A DNA stretch of 64,000 bases. It comes from Vibrio pacinii DSM 19139 (GTDB lineage: Bacteria > Pseudomonadota > Gammaproteobacteria > Enterobacterales > Vibrionaceae). Location: positions 1 through 64,000 of the forward strand of contig NZ_KL543977.1 in NCBI RefSeq assembly GCF_000711795.1, written 5' to 3'. Position numbers and translations under genes: made by a program. Position 1 is the first letter of the stretch, and each line of letters opens with the position of its first letter. The notes beneath the pieces were generated by a model. The model did not search any database. It was not told the origin of the DNA and worked only from the letters and a program-made list of their open reading frames with translations. Positions 43,508 to 53,447 of the stretch are shown here, piece after piece.

Positions 43508-45013
43508 ATGACGTCTAAAATTCCTTTTTATGTATCAGTCATTTTACTGATCTTAGCGGGCATCGCCTTGAGCATGTTCCGTCACCAAAGTTATGGTGTT
43601 CCTTGGACTCCAGGGGAAACGCGCCAAGTCTGGGACATTGAAGCGCGCATTGAGTTTAATGGCCAAGCCAAACCTGTTAAAGCCTCACTTGCGGCTCCCC
43701 ATACTCAAACGGGCTTTACTCTGATTAGCGAATCTTCTTCCTCGCCTGGTTATGGTGTCTCTTACCTTGAAACTGAAACTGGCCGCCGAGCCGAGTGGTC
43801 TATCCGTCAAGCGACAGGCCCACAAACCATCTACTATAAAACTCAGTTCTTGGTTGACCCACAGGCAAAAGTAGATCCGATTCCACCAAGTGGTGAGATC
43901 ATTGCACCAACCTTTGAAGGCCCAGTAGAAGCCGCCGCGATTGCTTTGATTGAGCTGGCTAACCAACGTTCAGCCGATGACATCACCTTTACCCGTGAGT
44001 TGATCAAATCGTTCAATGACTCTGACAGTCAGAACGCATCGCTCGTCCTCAACACCATGTCTAAAGTCGATGCGGTCAATGCACTGCTTTCTTATGCTAA
44101 AATTCCCAACAAGATTGTCGGTGTCATTGAGTTAGAAGATGGTCGTCGTCGTCAAACGATTCAGCATATGAATCAAGTATGGGATGGGACCAACTGGATT
44201 TTGTTCAACCCGAATAAAATCAATCAAGTTATCGCCGATAACCTTCTGGTTTGGGACGAATCAAACGTATCATTGCTCGATCTGATTGGTGGGCAAAACA
44301 GCCAAGTCCATTTTTCGATGATTGCTCTAGAGGTCACACCTACCCAAGCGACGGTAGACAAAGTCGAAGCGGATGGCTTACTTAACTTCTCAATTCATAG
44401 TTTGCCACTCGAAGAGCAAGCGATGTTCAAGACGATTATGCTCATCCCTATTGGCGCACTGATTGTTGTGTTCTTGCGGGTGATTATCGGCCTTAAAACT
44501 TCTGGCACCTTTATGCCGGTTCTTATCGCGGTAGCTTTTGTCCAAACTCAGCTCGTCACAGGTATTGTCGGTTTCTTGCTCATTGTCGGCACCGGACTGG
44601 TGATACGAAGTTATCTTTCTAAACTCAATCTACTTCTGGTGGCGCGGATCTCCGCGGTGATTATCACGGTGATTATGATCATATCGGTCTTCACCGTCGT
44701 CGCATTTAAGATTGGCCTAACCGAAGGTTTATCCATCACCTTCTTCCCGATGATTATTTTGTCATGGACTATCGAACGTATGTCGATTCTATGGGAAGAG
44801 GAAGGTGCAAAAGAAGTGGTACTGCAAGGCGGTGGATCACTGCTCACCGCGGTGCTGGTCTACTTAGCCATGACCAATCCATTTATCCAACACCTGACCT
44901 TTAACTTTATTGGACTACAACTAATTGTTTTAGCTTGCATCTTATTGCTAGGTACTTACACAGGTTACCGCCTGACAGAGCTACGTCGCTTTAAGCCACT
45001 TGCGGAGGACTAA
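43508..45013 (+). CDS. Inactive transglutaminase-like protein fused to 7 TM helices
   Basis: A 501-aa inner-membrane protein: TM1 at residues 7-23, then a large extracytoplasmic domain (about 30-300) of transglutaminase-like type. About seven further helices form the C-terminal half (about 308-490). The expected catalytic Cys position, before ALLSYAKIPNKIVGV, holds no Cys, and the Asp position is Asn in ILFNPN, so the domain is probably non-catalytic. This fits the PF14400/PF14402 arrangement. It lies 18 bp after the lipoprotein gene and 2 bp before the ligase gene. It may bind a peptide or substrate in the periplasm for its partners. Confidence 0.8.
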   Translation: MTSKIPFYVSVILLILAGIALSMFRHQSYGVPWTPGETRQVWDIEARIEFNGQAKPVKASLAAPHTQTGFTLISESSSSPGYGVSYLETETGRRAEWSIRQATGPQTIYYKTQFLVDPQAKVDPIPPSGEIIAPTFEGPVEAAAIALIELANQRSADDITFTRELIKSFNDSDSQNASLVLNTMSKVDAVNALLSYAKIPNKIVGVIELEDGRRRQTIQHMNQVWDGTNWILFNPNKINQVIADNLLVWDESNVSLLDLIGGQNSQVHFSMIALEVTPTQATVDKVEADGLLNFSIHSLPLEEQAMFKTIMLIPIGALIVVFLRVIIGLKTSGTFMPVLIAVAFVQTQLVTGIVGFLLIVGTGLVIRSYLSKLNLLLVARISAVIITVIMIISVFTVVAFKIGLTEGLSITFFPMIILSWTIERMSILWEEEGAKEVVLQGGGSLLTAVLVYLAMTNPFIQHLTFNFIGLQLIVLACILLLGTYTGYRLTELRRFKPLAED

Positions 45014-45015
45014 CT

Positions 45016-45993
45016 ATGTTTTCTCGTATTACTTCGCCAAGTAAGCTCCGTCATAAAGGCATCATGGGGATGAACAAGCGTAACCATAGCTATATTGGTC
45101 GCTACAATGATCGTTCCAAATACCCATTGGTGGATGACAAGCTCAAGACAAAAATCATTGCTCAGCAACATGGCGCCACCACACCTGAGCTGATTGGTGT
45201 GATCAGTAATCAAGCTGAAGTGAAAACCGTCCATAACATGGTTAAAAACTGGCCAGGTTTTGTCATTAAGCCAGCACAAGGCAGTGGTGGCAAAGGCATC
45301 TTGGTGATCACCTCGCACAAAGATGGCGTCTATACCAAACCTTCAGGCGCGACCATCAATAAAGAAGGCGTTGAGCGCCACATCAGTAATGCACTGGCGG
45401 GGCTTTTCTCTCTTGGTGGCAAAAACGATGTGGCCGTCGTTGAAAACCTAATCAAGTTTGATAGCTGCTTTGATGGTTTTAGTTTTGAAGGCGTGCCTGA
45501 CGTACGAATTATCGTATTCAAAGGCTACCCTGTAATGGCAATGATGCGCTGCTCGACGTCGGCTTCAGACGGCAAAGCGAACCTTCACCAAGGCGCGGTC
45601 GGTGTCGGCATCGATATCGCAACAGGTCGTGCGGTGCGTGCCGTGCAGTTTGATCATCCTGTCACGCATCACCCTGATACGGGTAAAGACCTTTCAACAC
45701 TTCAGGTCCCTCATTGGGAGCGTTTGTTGATTCTGGCATCCAGTGCTTGGGAGATGACAGGGCTGGGTTACATGGGGACGGATATGGTACTCGACCGAGA
45801 CGAAGGCCCAATGGTGTTAGAACTTAACGCGCGTCCTGGACTCGCAATTCAAATAGCTAACGGTGCCGGGTTATTGCCTCGTTTACATCATATTGAAAGC
45901 TTGGGCTCACCCGCTGAATACCCCAAACCAGCTGAACGTGTTGCCTATGCGGCGAAGCAGTTTGGTATCTTTGCTAAAGAAGTCACCAACTAA
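45016..45993 (+). CDS. ATP-grasp alpha-L-glutamate ligase-like protein (RimK-related)
   Basis: A 325-aa cytoplasmic ATP-grasp enzyme similar to the 'RimK-related E lig' family (TIGR02291). The nucleotide-binding loop is FVIKPAQGSGGKGILVIT (82-99), and metal-binding residues lie in VLELNARPGLAIQIANG. Such ligases add glutamate or another amino acid to a carboxylate through an acyl phosphate. The true acceptor is unknown. Two bases separate it from the 7-TM gene, so the three genes are surely one operon. It ends at a strong terminator. Confidence 0.83.
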   Translation: MFSRITSPSKLRHKGIMGMNKRNHSYIGRYNDRSKYPLVDDKLKTKIIAQQHGATTPELIGVISNQAEVKTVHNMVKNWPGFVIKPAQGSGGKGILVITSHKDGVYTKPSGATINKEGVERHISNALAGLFSLGGKNDVAVVENLIKFDSCFDGFSFEGVPDVRIIVFKGYPVMAMMRCSTSASDGKANLHQGAVGVGIDIATGRAVRAVQFDHPVTHHPDTGKDLSTLQVPHWERLLILASSAWEMTGLGYMGTDMVLDRDEGPMVLELNARPGLAIQIANGAGLLPRLHHIESLGSPAEYPKPAERVAYAAKQFGIFAKEVTN

Positions 45994-46007
45994 TCTTGGT
46001 TCCAATG

Positions 46008-46039
46008 TAAAAAAAGCCCGTTTATCACGGGCTTTTTTA
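46008..46039. terminator. Bidirectional terminator (ligase operon / mukB)
   Basis: AAAAAAAGCCCG-TTTATCA-CGGGCTTTTTT separates the ATP-grasp gene from convergent mukB. Confidence 0.9.
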
Positions 46040-46045
46040 TTGGCT

Positions 46046-49000
46046 TTACAACTCTTCAACGAGCTGTTGAACTTCACTTTTTGCTTTGACCTCTTGCCCA
46101 AAGCCACGTAAGCCGACCACATGAACGTGCTCGTGATCCTTAAACACTTTCCGTACTAGCTTATACGTCGTGCCTTTTTCAGGGCTGATATTCTCTGGCG
46201 CGGCAATAAGCAACTGCATATCTAGGCGATCACAAAGCTCAAACAGGGTAGAGATGGATTTAGTATCTAAACGCGCCGCCTCATCAAGGAACAATAAACG
46301 ACATGGCACAATGTCTTTACTGCGTAAGCGACGAGACTCCTCTTCCCAACTTTGCACAACCATCAACAAAATCGACTGACCCGTACCAATCGCTTCACCC
46401 GTTGATAGTGCGCCAGACTCGGCTTGTAACCAACCATCGGAACCACGGCTTACTTCAACACTGAGTTCAAGGTAGTTGCGGTAATCAAGTAACTCTTCAC
46501 CCAAAACCTGCGGTGAGCGTTGACCCATATCGATATGTGGATTAACACGTTGGAACAGTTTCGCCATCGCTTCCGAGAAGGTGTAGCGCGTAGACTCAAA
46601 TAGGTCTTTATGCTGCTCTTGCTGTGTGGATAAACCGTTGAGTAGCACCTCGTGGCTTTCGCGCACCTTAACGTTGAGACGAACCCCTTTCACTTGACCA
46701 AAAGAAATATTAGACAAGCCTTGGTTAAGCATACGAATACGGTTTTGCTCACGCTGAATGGTCTTGTTAATGATGCTTGCAACCGATTCAGAGCTGATCG
46801 CCAAGCGGTTTTCACGTTGCGTAAGCTCTTCAGTCAACCGCGCTAGCTCAACTTCCATCTCTTCAATCGCTTCGACTGGATCATCAGTGCGAATAATATC
46901 TTGACGAATACGTTCACGCAGATGTTGATAGACGGCAATATAAAACAGCACTTTACGCTCTGGGCGAGCATTGTCTTCCGATAAGCGCAGCGCATCACGC
47001 AAATCCTCATTATCGGCAACAGCAAGGCGCAGTGCCCCTAGCGATTTATCCGACATTGAACGCAGTTCATCCGCAGACAGGTAGGCAAGTTCACGTTTAT
47101 GTAGACGACGCTCGACATCGTTCTCACGCGCCAAACGCAGCACTGAGCACCAACCTGCTTTCGCTGCAACAACGAAAGTACGCAGTTCAACATACTCTTT
47201 CTGCACTTTCTTCAAACGCTTAGCCAGCGCTTTCATTTCAAGTTCAGTTGACGTAATGCTGCGTTCGTATTCACTCTTACGCGTGCGTGAGGTATGCAGA
47301 CGCTCCTGCAACTCATCGCGACGGCGTAAAGCGCGTTCTGCCGAGCCCTCGTCCGCAGTAACACCGAACTCTTGCAGTTCTTGCTTGAACTCTTGCACAG
47401 TTTCCTGTTTGGCTTGGTGTGAGCTCTTGAGCGATGCAAGTAACTGGTGATATTGACTCAATTGACTTTGTGCTTGCTTGAGTTCATCACGTGAACGCGT
47501 ACGAGCACGCTCCGCCTCAACCAATTTCGCCTTCAACTGCTCACTCAACTCGCTGCTCTTGTTGAGTAAATCCACCGAATCCGAATAAGTAAAGTAATGA
47601 CGACGCTCAACCAAATCGGCCAAGGCAAAAATTTGGCGTTTCAACTGCTGTAGCGCTTGATCGGCCGCTTGGTATTCAGCAGCCAGCACATCAAATTGCT
47701 CAGGGTCAGTATTGAGAGAAGAGGCGATTTTATCCAGTTCCGCAAGCGCTTTGCCATGCTGATCAACAAAGGCTTTCGCTTCAGAAAGCGCGCTCAAACT
47801 GTGCTCAAGTTCTTCAAACTGAGCCGCTAAGGTGTCCTCTTCAATCAAGGCCATATTTGGCGCTATCTTGTCGAGATCGTTTAACGCTTGTTTGCATGCT
47901 TCTAACTGACGGCGCTGCTGCTGTTCTTTGCTACCAATATCAGCCAGCTGGCGCGTCACTTGATTGCGCTTGTCACGGGCAATCGCCAGTGCCTGCTCAG
48001 GATCCGCTTCAAACGCGACTTGAATGTGTTGTGCGACAAAACGGTTCAGTGCTTGATATAAGCGTTGCAGTTTCTGTGAGTCAAATGACGCTTTGGCGTG
48101 CTGCTCGACCACATCTTCGCGCTCGTTACGCAGCAACTCTAAACGCTGCTCACGCGCCGCACGACCAAATAGAGGTATGTCAGGCAAACGCGAATAACGC
48201 ATTTGACGATCGTTCATGCGAACACACACTGCACCTTCAAGCTCTTCGGCGTTAAAGGAGCTATCATCAAAGGCATCGACATCCCCTTCTAGGATGTACA
48301 GATCCTCTGGACAGTCATCAAGCTCAACCAATTTCTCTTCGATACCTGACAAGTCAGACACAACGATCGCGTGGCGAGCTGGACCATACATGGCACTGAA
48401 ATATGGCGCATCTTCAATGGTAATATCGTCGTAAATCTCAGACAGCAAAACACCGCCTAAGCTATCGGCAAGTCCCTTCAGGCGCGGATCATTCGATCCC
48501 CCCGGAGACGCGAGGCGCTCAATCTCGTTGTCGAGTTGATTGCGACGCTCAGCCAACTTATCTTTTGCCACCGACTGTTGCTTTTCTTGCTCAAGCACCA
48601 CTTGCATGTGACTCATCACGGACTGGCTATCGTACAGATCAGCACCACTTTGCTCTCGAAGCGATTCTAATGCGTCGTTGGCCGCAATCCAGCTTGGCGC
48701 TATGGCCTCAAACTTGTTTATTTCAGCGCTCACATCTTGTTCAACCCGACGCTGCTCACTGCGCTGTTCACGCAGATCTTCTTGCGCCAATTGCAAAGAC
48801 TCAATGTGCATGGCATGACGTTCGCGCTCTTGTTCAAAAGCCAACTCGTCATTGAGCTCAATCTGGTGCTGTTTTTGGTAATTGTTGACCAATTCTTGGG
48901 TCTGACGCTGCTTGTGTAGCCGACGTTCAATATCACGATGCTGCGCGCGCCATTGGGATTCGTTTTGCAGCAGTTGCTGTGCATCTCGCCCTTGTTGTAT

Positions 49001-50503
49001 CGCAGCGAAAGCTCTTGTCGCAGCGTCATGACGCTCAACCTGACCGACAATACTCTTAACTAACGCGAGCGCTGTTTCAAATTGCTCAGCGGCCGCAGAC
49101 GACATATCCAATTTATGCTTGGTCGCAAGAAGCGCAGTGGTGTGCTGTGCTTCTTGGGCTTTTAACTCAGCCAAACGCGCCTGGGCGGTGTCAGCACTCA
49201 AGCTATCATCAGCCAACAATTGTTGAGCTTTATTCAAAGCCTGAATCGCTTGTTGGTACTGCAATGCACGTGTTTGCTGGACATCAAGCGCTTGCTGGTA
49301 ATCAGCCAACTGTGTTTTTAAGCTATCGACTTCTTGTTCTGAAATCGTGGCTTGCTCTTCCGCCATCATCACGCGTTCTTGCGCTTCTTCAACCACCATC
49401 ATTTGTTCTTCAAGACGCTCACTGAGTTCTTCAAGATCTTCTTGATAACGTTCGATTTTCTCTTGCTGACGCAACGCATTTTGCACCAATTGCAAGTGAT
49501 CAGACGCGGCTTGGTAGTCTTGCTCTAAGGACGACTCAGACTCAACCAACAGTTCTAGTTGTTCTTGAACTCGATTAAGTAAGGTGTTTTGTTCAAGCAA
49601 TGTCTCGCGTGAGCTAAACAGCTCTGAGCGCAAAGATAGTGTCTGATCAAGCTTATTGCGTCGATCGTTAGCATGACGCATGTAATCTGCGGCGACGTAA
49701 TTGGTCGATTCGGCGATCAAATGTTTGAACAGATCGCGGTCAGCTTGAGTGGTTTTAATCGCGTCGAGCGTCATGCGGTTTTCACGCAGCGCAGACTCCA
49801 TATCCTGGAAGGCTTTCTTAACCCCACCATTTTGTGGCAACAAGTAATCACGCAGCGAACGAGTGATGGCACTTGAAATACCACCATAGAGTGATGCTTC
49901 GATCAGGCGATAAAACTTCGAACGATCACTTGAGTTGCGCAATTTCTTTGGAATCACGCCGTACTCAAACATCTGCGCATGGTAATCCACAATCGACGAG
50001 AAAGTTTTAAATTGTACTTCTTCCCATTGAGCGACCGACTGTTTGACTTCGTTAATTTGACGCACACGAGCTTGAGTATCAGACACACTCTCGATCAGCA
50101 CATCGGTCGGTTTCACATGGCTTGGCAGCCCTTGAATAACAAACGGTTTAATGTCGACTTTCTTATCTCGGCCTGCCACTTGTTGCAGCTTTACCACAAA
50201 TAACAAGCGTTGATTACGCGAGTTAACCACATCAAGCGCGGCATAACACGCCCCCGCTTGCAGCTTGCCGTACAAACCTTTGTCACGTGAAGATTGGCTG
50301 CTGCCCGCTTCCGTGGTATTGCGGAAATGAAGCAGAGTTTGATCAGGGATCAAGGCGGTAATAAAGGCCGCCATAGTGGTCGACTTACCCGCACCGTTAC
50401 CACCAGAAAGCGTGGTGACCAGGCCATCAATATCAAAAGTACGGGCAAAGAAGCCGTTCCAGTTGACCATGGTTAACGATTGATACTTACCACGTTCAAT
50501 CAT
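46046..50503 (-). CDS. mukB: Chromosome partition protein MukB
   Basis: A 1485-aa SMC-like condensin subunit. The N-terminal ATPase head has Walker A GGNGAGKST. Long coiled coils flank a central hinge (about 650-780, including LASPGGSNDPRLKGLADSLGG). The C-terminal head has signature LSTGEAIGTGQSIL and Walker B LLFLDEAARLD. It works with MukE and MukF to load on DNA, condense chromosomes and interact with topoisomerase IV. Its ATG overlaps the mukE stop by 4 bp. It is the last gene of cmoM-mukF-mukE-mukB. Confidence 0.97.
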   Translation of the reverse strand: MIERGKYQSLTMVNWNGFFARTFDIDGLVTTLSGGNGAGKSTTMAAFITALIPDQTLLHFRNTTEAGSSQSSRDKGLYGKLQAGACYAALDVVNSRNQRLLFVVKLQQVAGRDKKVDIKPFVIQGLPSHVKPTDVLIESVSDTQARVRQINEVKQSVAQWEEVQFKTFSSIVDYHAQMFEYGVIPKKLRNSSDRSKFYRLIEASLYGGISSAITRSLRDYLLPQNGGVKKAFQDMESALRENRMTLDAIKTTQADRDLFKHLIAESTNYVAADYMRHANDRRNKLDQTLSLRSELFSSRETLLEQNTLLNRVQEQLELLVESESSLEQDYQAASDHLQLVQNALRQQEKIERYQEDLEELSERLEEQMMVVEEAQERVMMAEEQATISEQEVDSLKTQLADYQQALDVQQTRALQYQQAIQALNKAQQLLADDSLSADTAQARLAELKAQEAQHTTALLATKHKLDMSSAAAEQFETALALVKSIVGQVERHDAATRAFAAIQQGRDAQQLLQNESQWRAQHRDIERRLHKQRQTQELVNNYQKQHQIELNDELAFEQERERHAMHIESLQLAQEDLREQRSEQRRVEQDVSAEINKFEAIAPSWIAANDALESLREQSGADLYDSQSVMSHMQVVLEQEKQQSVAKDKLAERRNQLDNEIERLASPGGSNDPRLKGLADSLGGVLLSEIYDDITIEDAPYFSAMYGPARHAIVVSDLSGIEEKLVELDDCPEDLYILEGDVDAFDDSSFNAEELEGAVCVRMNDRQMRYSRLPDIPLFGRAAREQRLELLRNEREDVVEQHAKASFDSQKLQRLYQALNRFVAQHIQVAFEADPEQALAIARDKRNQVTRQLADIGSKEQQQRRQLEACKQALNDLDKIAPNMALIEEDTLAAQFEELEHSLSALSEAKAFVDQHGKALAELDKIASSLNTDPEQFDVLAAEYQAADQALQQLKRQIFALADLVERRHYFTYSDSVDLLNKSSELSEQLKAKLVEAERARTRSRDELKQAQSQLSQYHQLLASLKSSHQAKQETVQEFKQELQEFGVTADEGSAERALRRRDELQERLHTSRTRKSEYERSITSTELEMKALAKRLKKVQKEYVELRTFVVAAKAGWCSVLRLARENDVERRLHKRELAYLSADELRSMSDKSLGALRLAVADNEDLRDALRLSEDNARPERKVLFYIAVYQHLRERIRQDIIRTDDPVEAIEEMEVELARLTEELTQRENRLAISSESVASIINKTIQREQNRIRMLNQGLSNISFGQVKGVRLNVKVRESHEVLLNGLSTQQEQHKDLFESTRYTFSEAMAKLFQRVNPHIDMGQRSPQVLGEELLDYRNYLELSVEVSRGSDGWLQAESGALSTGEAIGTGQSILLMVVQSWEEESRRLRSKDIVPCRLLFLDEAARLDTKSISTLFELCDRLDMQLLIAAPENISPEKGTTYKLVRKVFKDHEHVHVVGLRGFGQEVKAKSEVQQLVEEL

Positions 50504-51222
50504 GCTTGATCCTCTTTAATCATTGCTTCTTCGACTTGTTCTTCATCGGTTTGCTCTAACAGACTGCCTTGATTCGGTTCTTTGGTGTGCACGACCGCTT
50601 CGCCATCGCGAATTAATCGGAGCTGCGCTTCACGCATATCATCGCCGACACGCACGTCGGCACCGAAGCGAAACACCGATTCGCTAATACTAAATTTACC
50701 GGTCTCACCGATGTTGATGATCATGCCAAGACGACGCAAACGACGCAGCGACGTACGGACTTTCTCAAACAGCTTTTCTTTATCGAGATCAGAGCCGCTT
50801 GCTCGGTTGGTCACAAGCTTCATTAACTTGGCTTCATCTGCCAAAGCCAGCAGTTCTTCATACAGCTCTTGGTTAGTAAAGATACCTTCATGCGCCAAGC
50901 GCTCTGGGCTGAGGTAAAGAAAACACAGTACCTTACCCACCAACATGTCTAACTCAGACAGGACACTACGACCAATTAAAGCTGTCGAACGTGGGCGCAG
51001 ATAAAAGAAACCTTCTGGCGCCTTAACAAGCTCGGTATTGTAGCGTTGGTAAAAAGAGGATAATTCGATTTCAAAGTCTGACAACAACGCATGGTTGTCG
51101 AGATCTTCCGTTGAGATATGGCGCCCTGCGCGGAGCATGCTATCTAACGCAGGGAACAGTGGGTTTGAAATCGCTTTTGCCAGGTTATCTGACATGTATT
51201 CATTAATATCGGTCGATGACAT
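50500..51222 (-). CDS. mukE: Chromosome partition protein MukE
   Basis: A 240-aa winged-helix kite protein that bridges MukF and the MukB head. Family signatures include NPLFPALDSMLRAGRHIS, APEGFFYLRPRSTALI, RSVLSELDMLVGKVLCFLYLSPERL and ESVFRFGADVRVGDDMREAQ. ATG at 51222 (MSSTDINEY) matches the usual start and overlaps the end of mukF by 20 bp. The 35-residue upstream extension of the open frame is inside mukF and is rejected. Confidence 0.96.
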   Translation of the reverse strand: MSSTDINEYMSDNLAKAISNPLFPALDSMLRAGRHISTEDLDNHALLSDFEIELSSFYQRYNTELVKAPEGFFYLRPRSTALIGRSVLSELDMLVGKVLCFLYLSPERLAHEGIFTNQELYEELLALADEAKLMKLVTNRASGSDLDKEKLFEKVRTSLRRLRRLGMIINIGETGKFSISESVFRFGADVRVGDDMREAQLRLIRDGEAVVHTKEPNQGSLLEQTDEEQVEEAMIKEDQA

Positions 51223-52540
51223 TTGCTTGTACCTTTGCACCGTAATTGTTGATCGCTTGCCAGTCAGGTTGAACGGCTTGATAGTCTGACTCGGAATAAC
51301 CGAGACGCACCGCTTGGTCGATAACAATTCGTGCTAAATCAAAATGATGAGTCTGAGGATGTTGTTCTAAGTAGTCGCGTAGTACCAAGCCGAGATCAAT
51401 TGGCGTCCCGTTATGCTTGTGAACTTTTAACATGCTACCAATACGTTCAGATAGCTCATCGTTGACCTGTTGAAACTCTTCGTATTCCACGTCAAGTGGG
51501 ACTTGGCCAGTCACTTCATCATCTCGAAGGACTAACGCTTCATCACGAAGATCAGTTAGGCGCTCGGCATCTGCATAAGTGAGATACCAAGGCATATCGA
51601 AGTAATCTTTTACCGATTGACGCAAACGCGAACTGAACGCTCGGTTCTTATCCATATCAATCGCGGTTCGAATAAATTTATGCACATGACGATCATAACC
51701 AATCCATAGGTCAATCGTCTGTTGCCCCCAGCTAGTGATGCGATCAAGTTTCATCTGTAAACCAAACAAGGTCTCTGCGATAAATTCTAATTCATCATCA
51801 CCATAAACTAGCTCTTGAATATCGAGGATCTGGGTTTGTAACTCATCACCCGCAGCTTGCAATGTATCTTGCAGCTCTTTGAGGGTATTTGATGTTTCAG
51901 ACAACAGAGCTTCACAGTTATTGATCGCGTCGCGCCAATCTTTATTCAAAAGCTCTGCGATCTGAGTTTTGACCGATTGTTGCTGCTCATCCATGACTCG
52001 CTGATTAAGATCAATCTGGTCAAAAATTTCACCTACAGAGTATTTGAGTACGCCGTAGACATTTTTACGCCAGTGACCAGCGGTACCGCCTTGACGAGCC
52101 GATTCAATCGCTTTAGCCATCTCATCCGCTACCATAGAGAGCTGAATAGAAAGTCTTAGCTTTGAAAATTGGCGATGACGAACGTAATAATCCGTGATCC
52201 CCAGAGCCAACGGAGACAAGCGATAGATACTTGCCCCTTCGTTCACTTCACTGGTAAAGCGAGTGATTAAACGTTGTTTGACCATCTCATTGATGGCGTT
52301 GTTGGCGCGAAACGCCGACGCCTCTCCTGTTTGTTCAAACAGGCGCGTTACTATGGTGAACGCATCGTGCAATTCACCCTCACCCAGCTCTTCATCAAAT
52401 CTTTCATTACTGAGTACCGCAATCGCAATCAGGAATGCTAAGCGCTCATTAGAGAGATTTAATGAGAAATCGTGCTGTTTAACCCAGCCGACCAATTCGT
52501 CGAGCGGCTGCTCTGCAGCATTTAGAGTCATCTCACTCAT
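51203..52540 (-). CDS. mukF: Chromosome partition protein MukF (kleisin)
   Basis: A 445-aa kleisin subunit of MukBEF. The N-terminal winged-helix dimerisation domain (about 1-120, WVKQHDFSLNLSNERLAFLIAIAVL) is followed by a four-helix bundle and linker (about 120-330) and a C-terminal winged helix contacting the MukB head. It is co-transcribed: 2 bp after cmoM and overlapping mukE. Confidence 0.97.
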   Translation of the reverse strand: MSEMTLNAAEQPLDELVGWVKQHDFSLNLSNERLAFLIAIAVLSNERFDEELGEGELHDAFTIVTRLFEQTGEASAFRANNAINEMVKQRLITRFTSEVNEGASIYRLSPLALGITDYYVRHRQFSKLRLSIQLSMVADEMAKAIESARQGGTAGHWRKNVYGVLKYSVGEIFDQIDLNQRVMDEQQQSVKTQIAELLNKDWRDAINNCEALLSETSNTLKELQDTLQAAGDELQTQILDIQELVYGDDELEFIAETLFGLQMKLDRITSWGQQTIDLWIGYDRHVHKFIRTAIDMDKNRAFSSRLRQSVKDYFDMPWYLTYADAERLTDLRDEALVLRDDEVTGQVPLDVEYEEFQQVNDELSERIGSMLKVHKHNGTPIDLGLVLRDYLEQHPQTHHFDLARIVIDQAVRLGYSESDYQAVQPDWQAINNYGAKVQANVIDRY

Positions 52541-52542
52541 TG

Positions 52543-53352
52543 TTAGTCCTGCTTATTGTTCTTCTTTGCCCATACATGTATGTATCGGCCTAACGAGAGG
52601 TAGGGCTCTTGTCTGCACAATTGTCTTTCTAGTGCCAACACATCTTCAGGCTGGTAGTCACCCATATACTGTTGATTACCGATGTAATCGTTAAAGCAAC
52701 GGATACCAGACTTGCCACAAATTGAGAAACCAGCGTCTTCTATCCATTGATAGACTTGCTCTGGTTTTAAGCCTTTTTGTGGTTGTAACTTAAATCTTTT
52801 GCGATGAGGCATGCCCTCGAGTACATGAGGAATATTGCCACACACCACATTTTTGTAGACCAAACCATGATGGTTATAGAACATCACAGAGGCCATACCG
52901 CCGGGTTTAACCTGATCAAGCACAGTTTCAAGTGCAGCTTTAGGAGAGGCAAGCCACTCCATCACCGCATGAAACAGGACAACGTCCACTTTACTAGTAA
53001 GGTGTTGCTCAATAGATTGAACTGGCGAATGAATGAAACGATACTGCTCAAGCAGGCGATTATTTGCAATATCCTGCTGTGCCAATTGCAGCATTTCAGA
53101 AGATAGATCACATAACGTAATCTGATGTCCGAGTTTAGCAAGCTTTTGCGACATTTGGGCTAAGCCACCGCCTGCATCAAGGATGTTCAACGCTTGCTTA
53201 TCCCTTTCAACCAGCTTGAGTATCTGTTGAAGATCTTCCCAAACAATGACTTGACGAATGTCGCCTTTGTCAGAGCCGTAAATGTTTTTTGCAAATTTGT
53301 GGGCAATATCGTCGAAATTACGGTCTTCAGTCACAGCGGCTTGAGTTATCAT
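52543..53352 (-). CDS. cmoM: tRNA 5-carboxymethoxyuridine methyltransferase CmoM (SmtA)
   Basis: A 269-aa SAM methyltransferase that methylates cmo5U34 to the methyl ester mcmo5U in a subset of tRNAs. Motif I is LNILDAGGGLAQMSQKLAKLG, with ITLCDLSSEML, VVLFHAVMEWL and VKPGGMASVMFYNHHG following. Location immediately before mukF, together with divergent elyC, is the enterobacterial order ycbC-smtA-mukFEB. It functionally completes the pathway begun by cmoA and cmoB 11 kb away. Confidence 0.95.
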   Translation of the reverse strand: MITQAAVTEDRNFDDIAHKFAKNIYGSDKGDIRQVIVWEDLQQILKLVERDKQALNILDAGGGLAQMSQKLAKLGHQITLCDLSSEMLQLAQQDIANNRLLEQYRFIHSPVQSIEQHLTSKVDVVLFHAVMEWLASPKAALETVLDQVKPGGMASVMFYNHHGLVYKNVVCGNIPHVLEGMPHRKRFKLQPQKGLKPEQVYQWIEDAGFSICGKSGIRCFNDYIGNQQYMGDYQPEDVLALERQLCRQEPYLSLGRYIHVWAKKNNKQD

Positions 53353-53447
53353 GTCTAATCGTGCTGCTATTCTGTCACAAGAAAAGCAGGAATAAAGAGG
53401 CTTTCTCTTAAAATGTAATCAATTGATGTTTTTTCGGACTATTTAGT

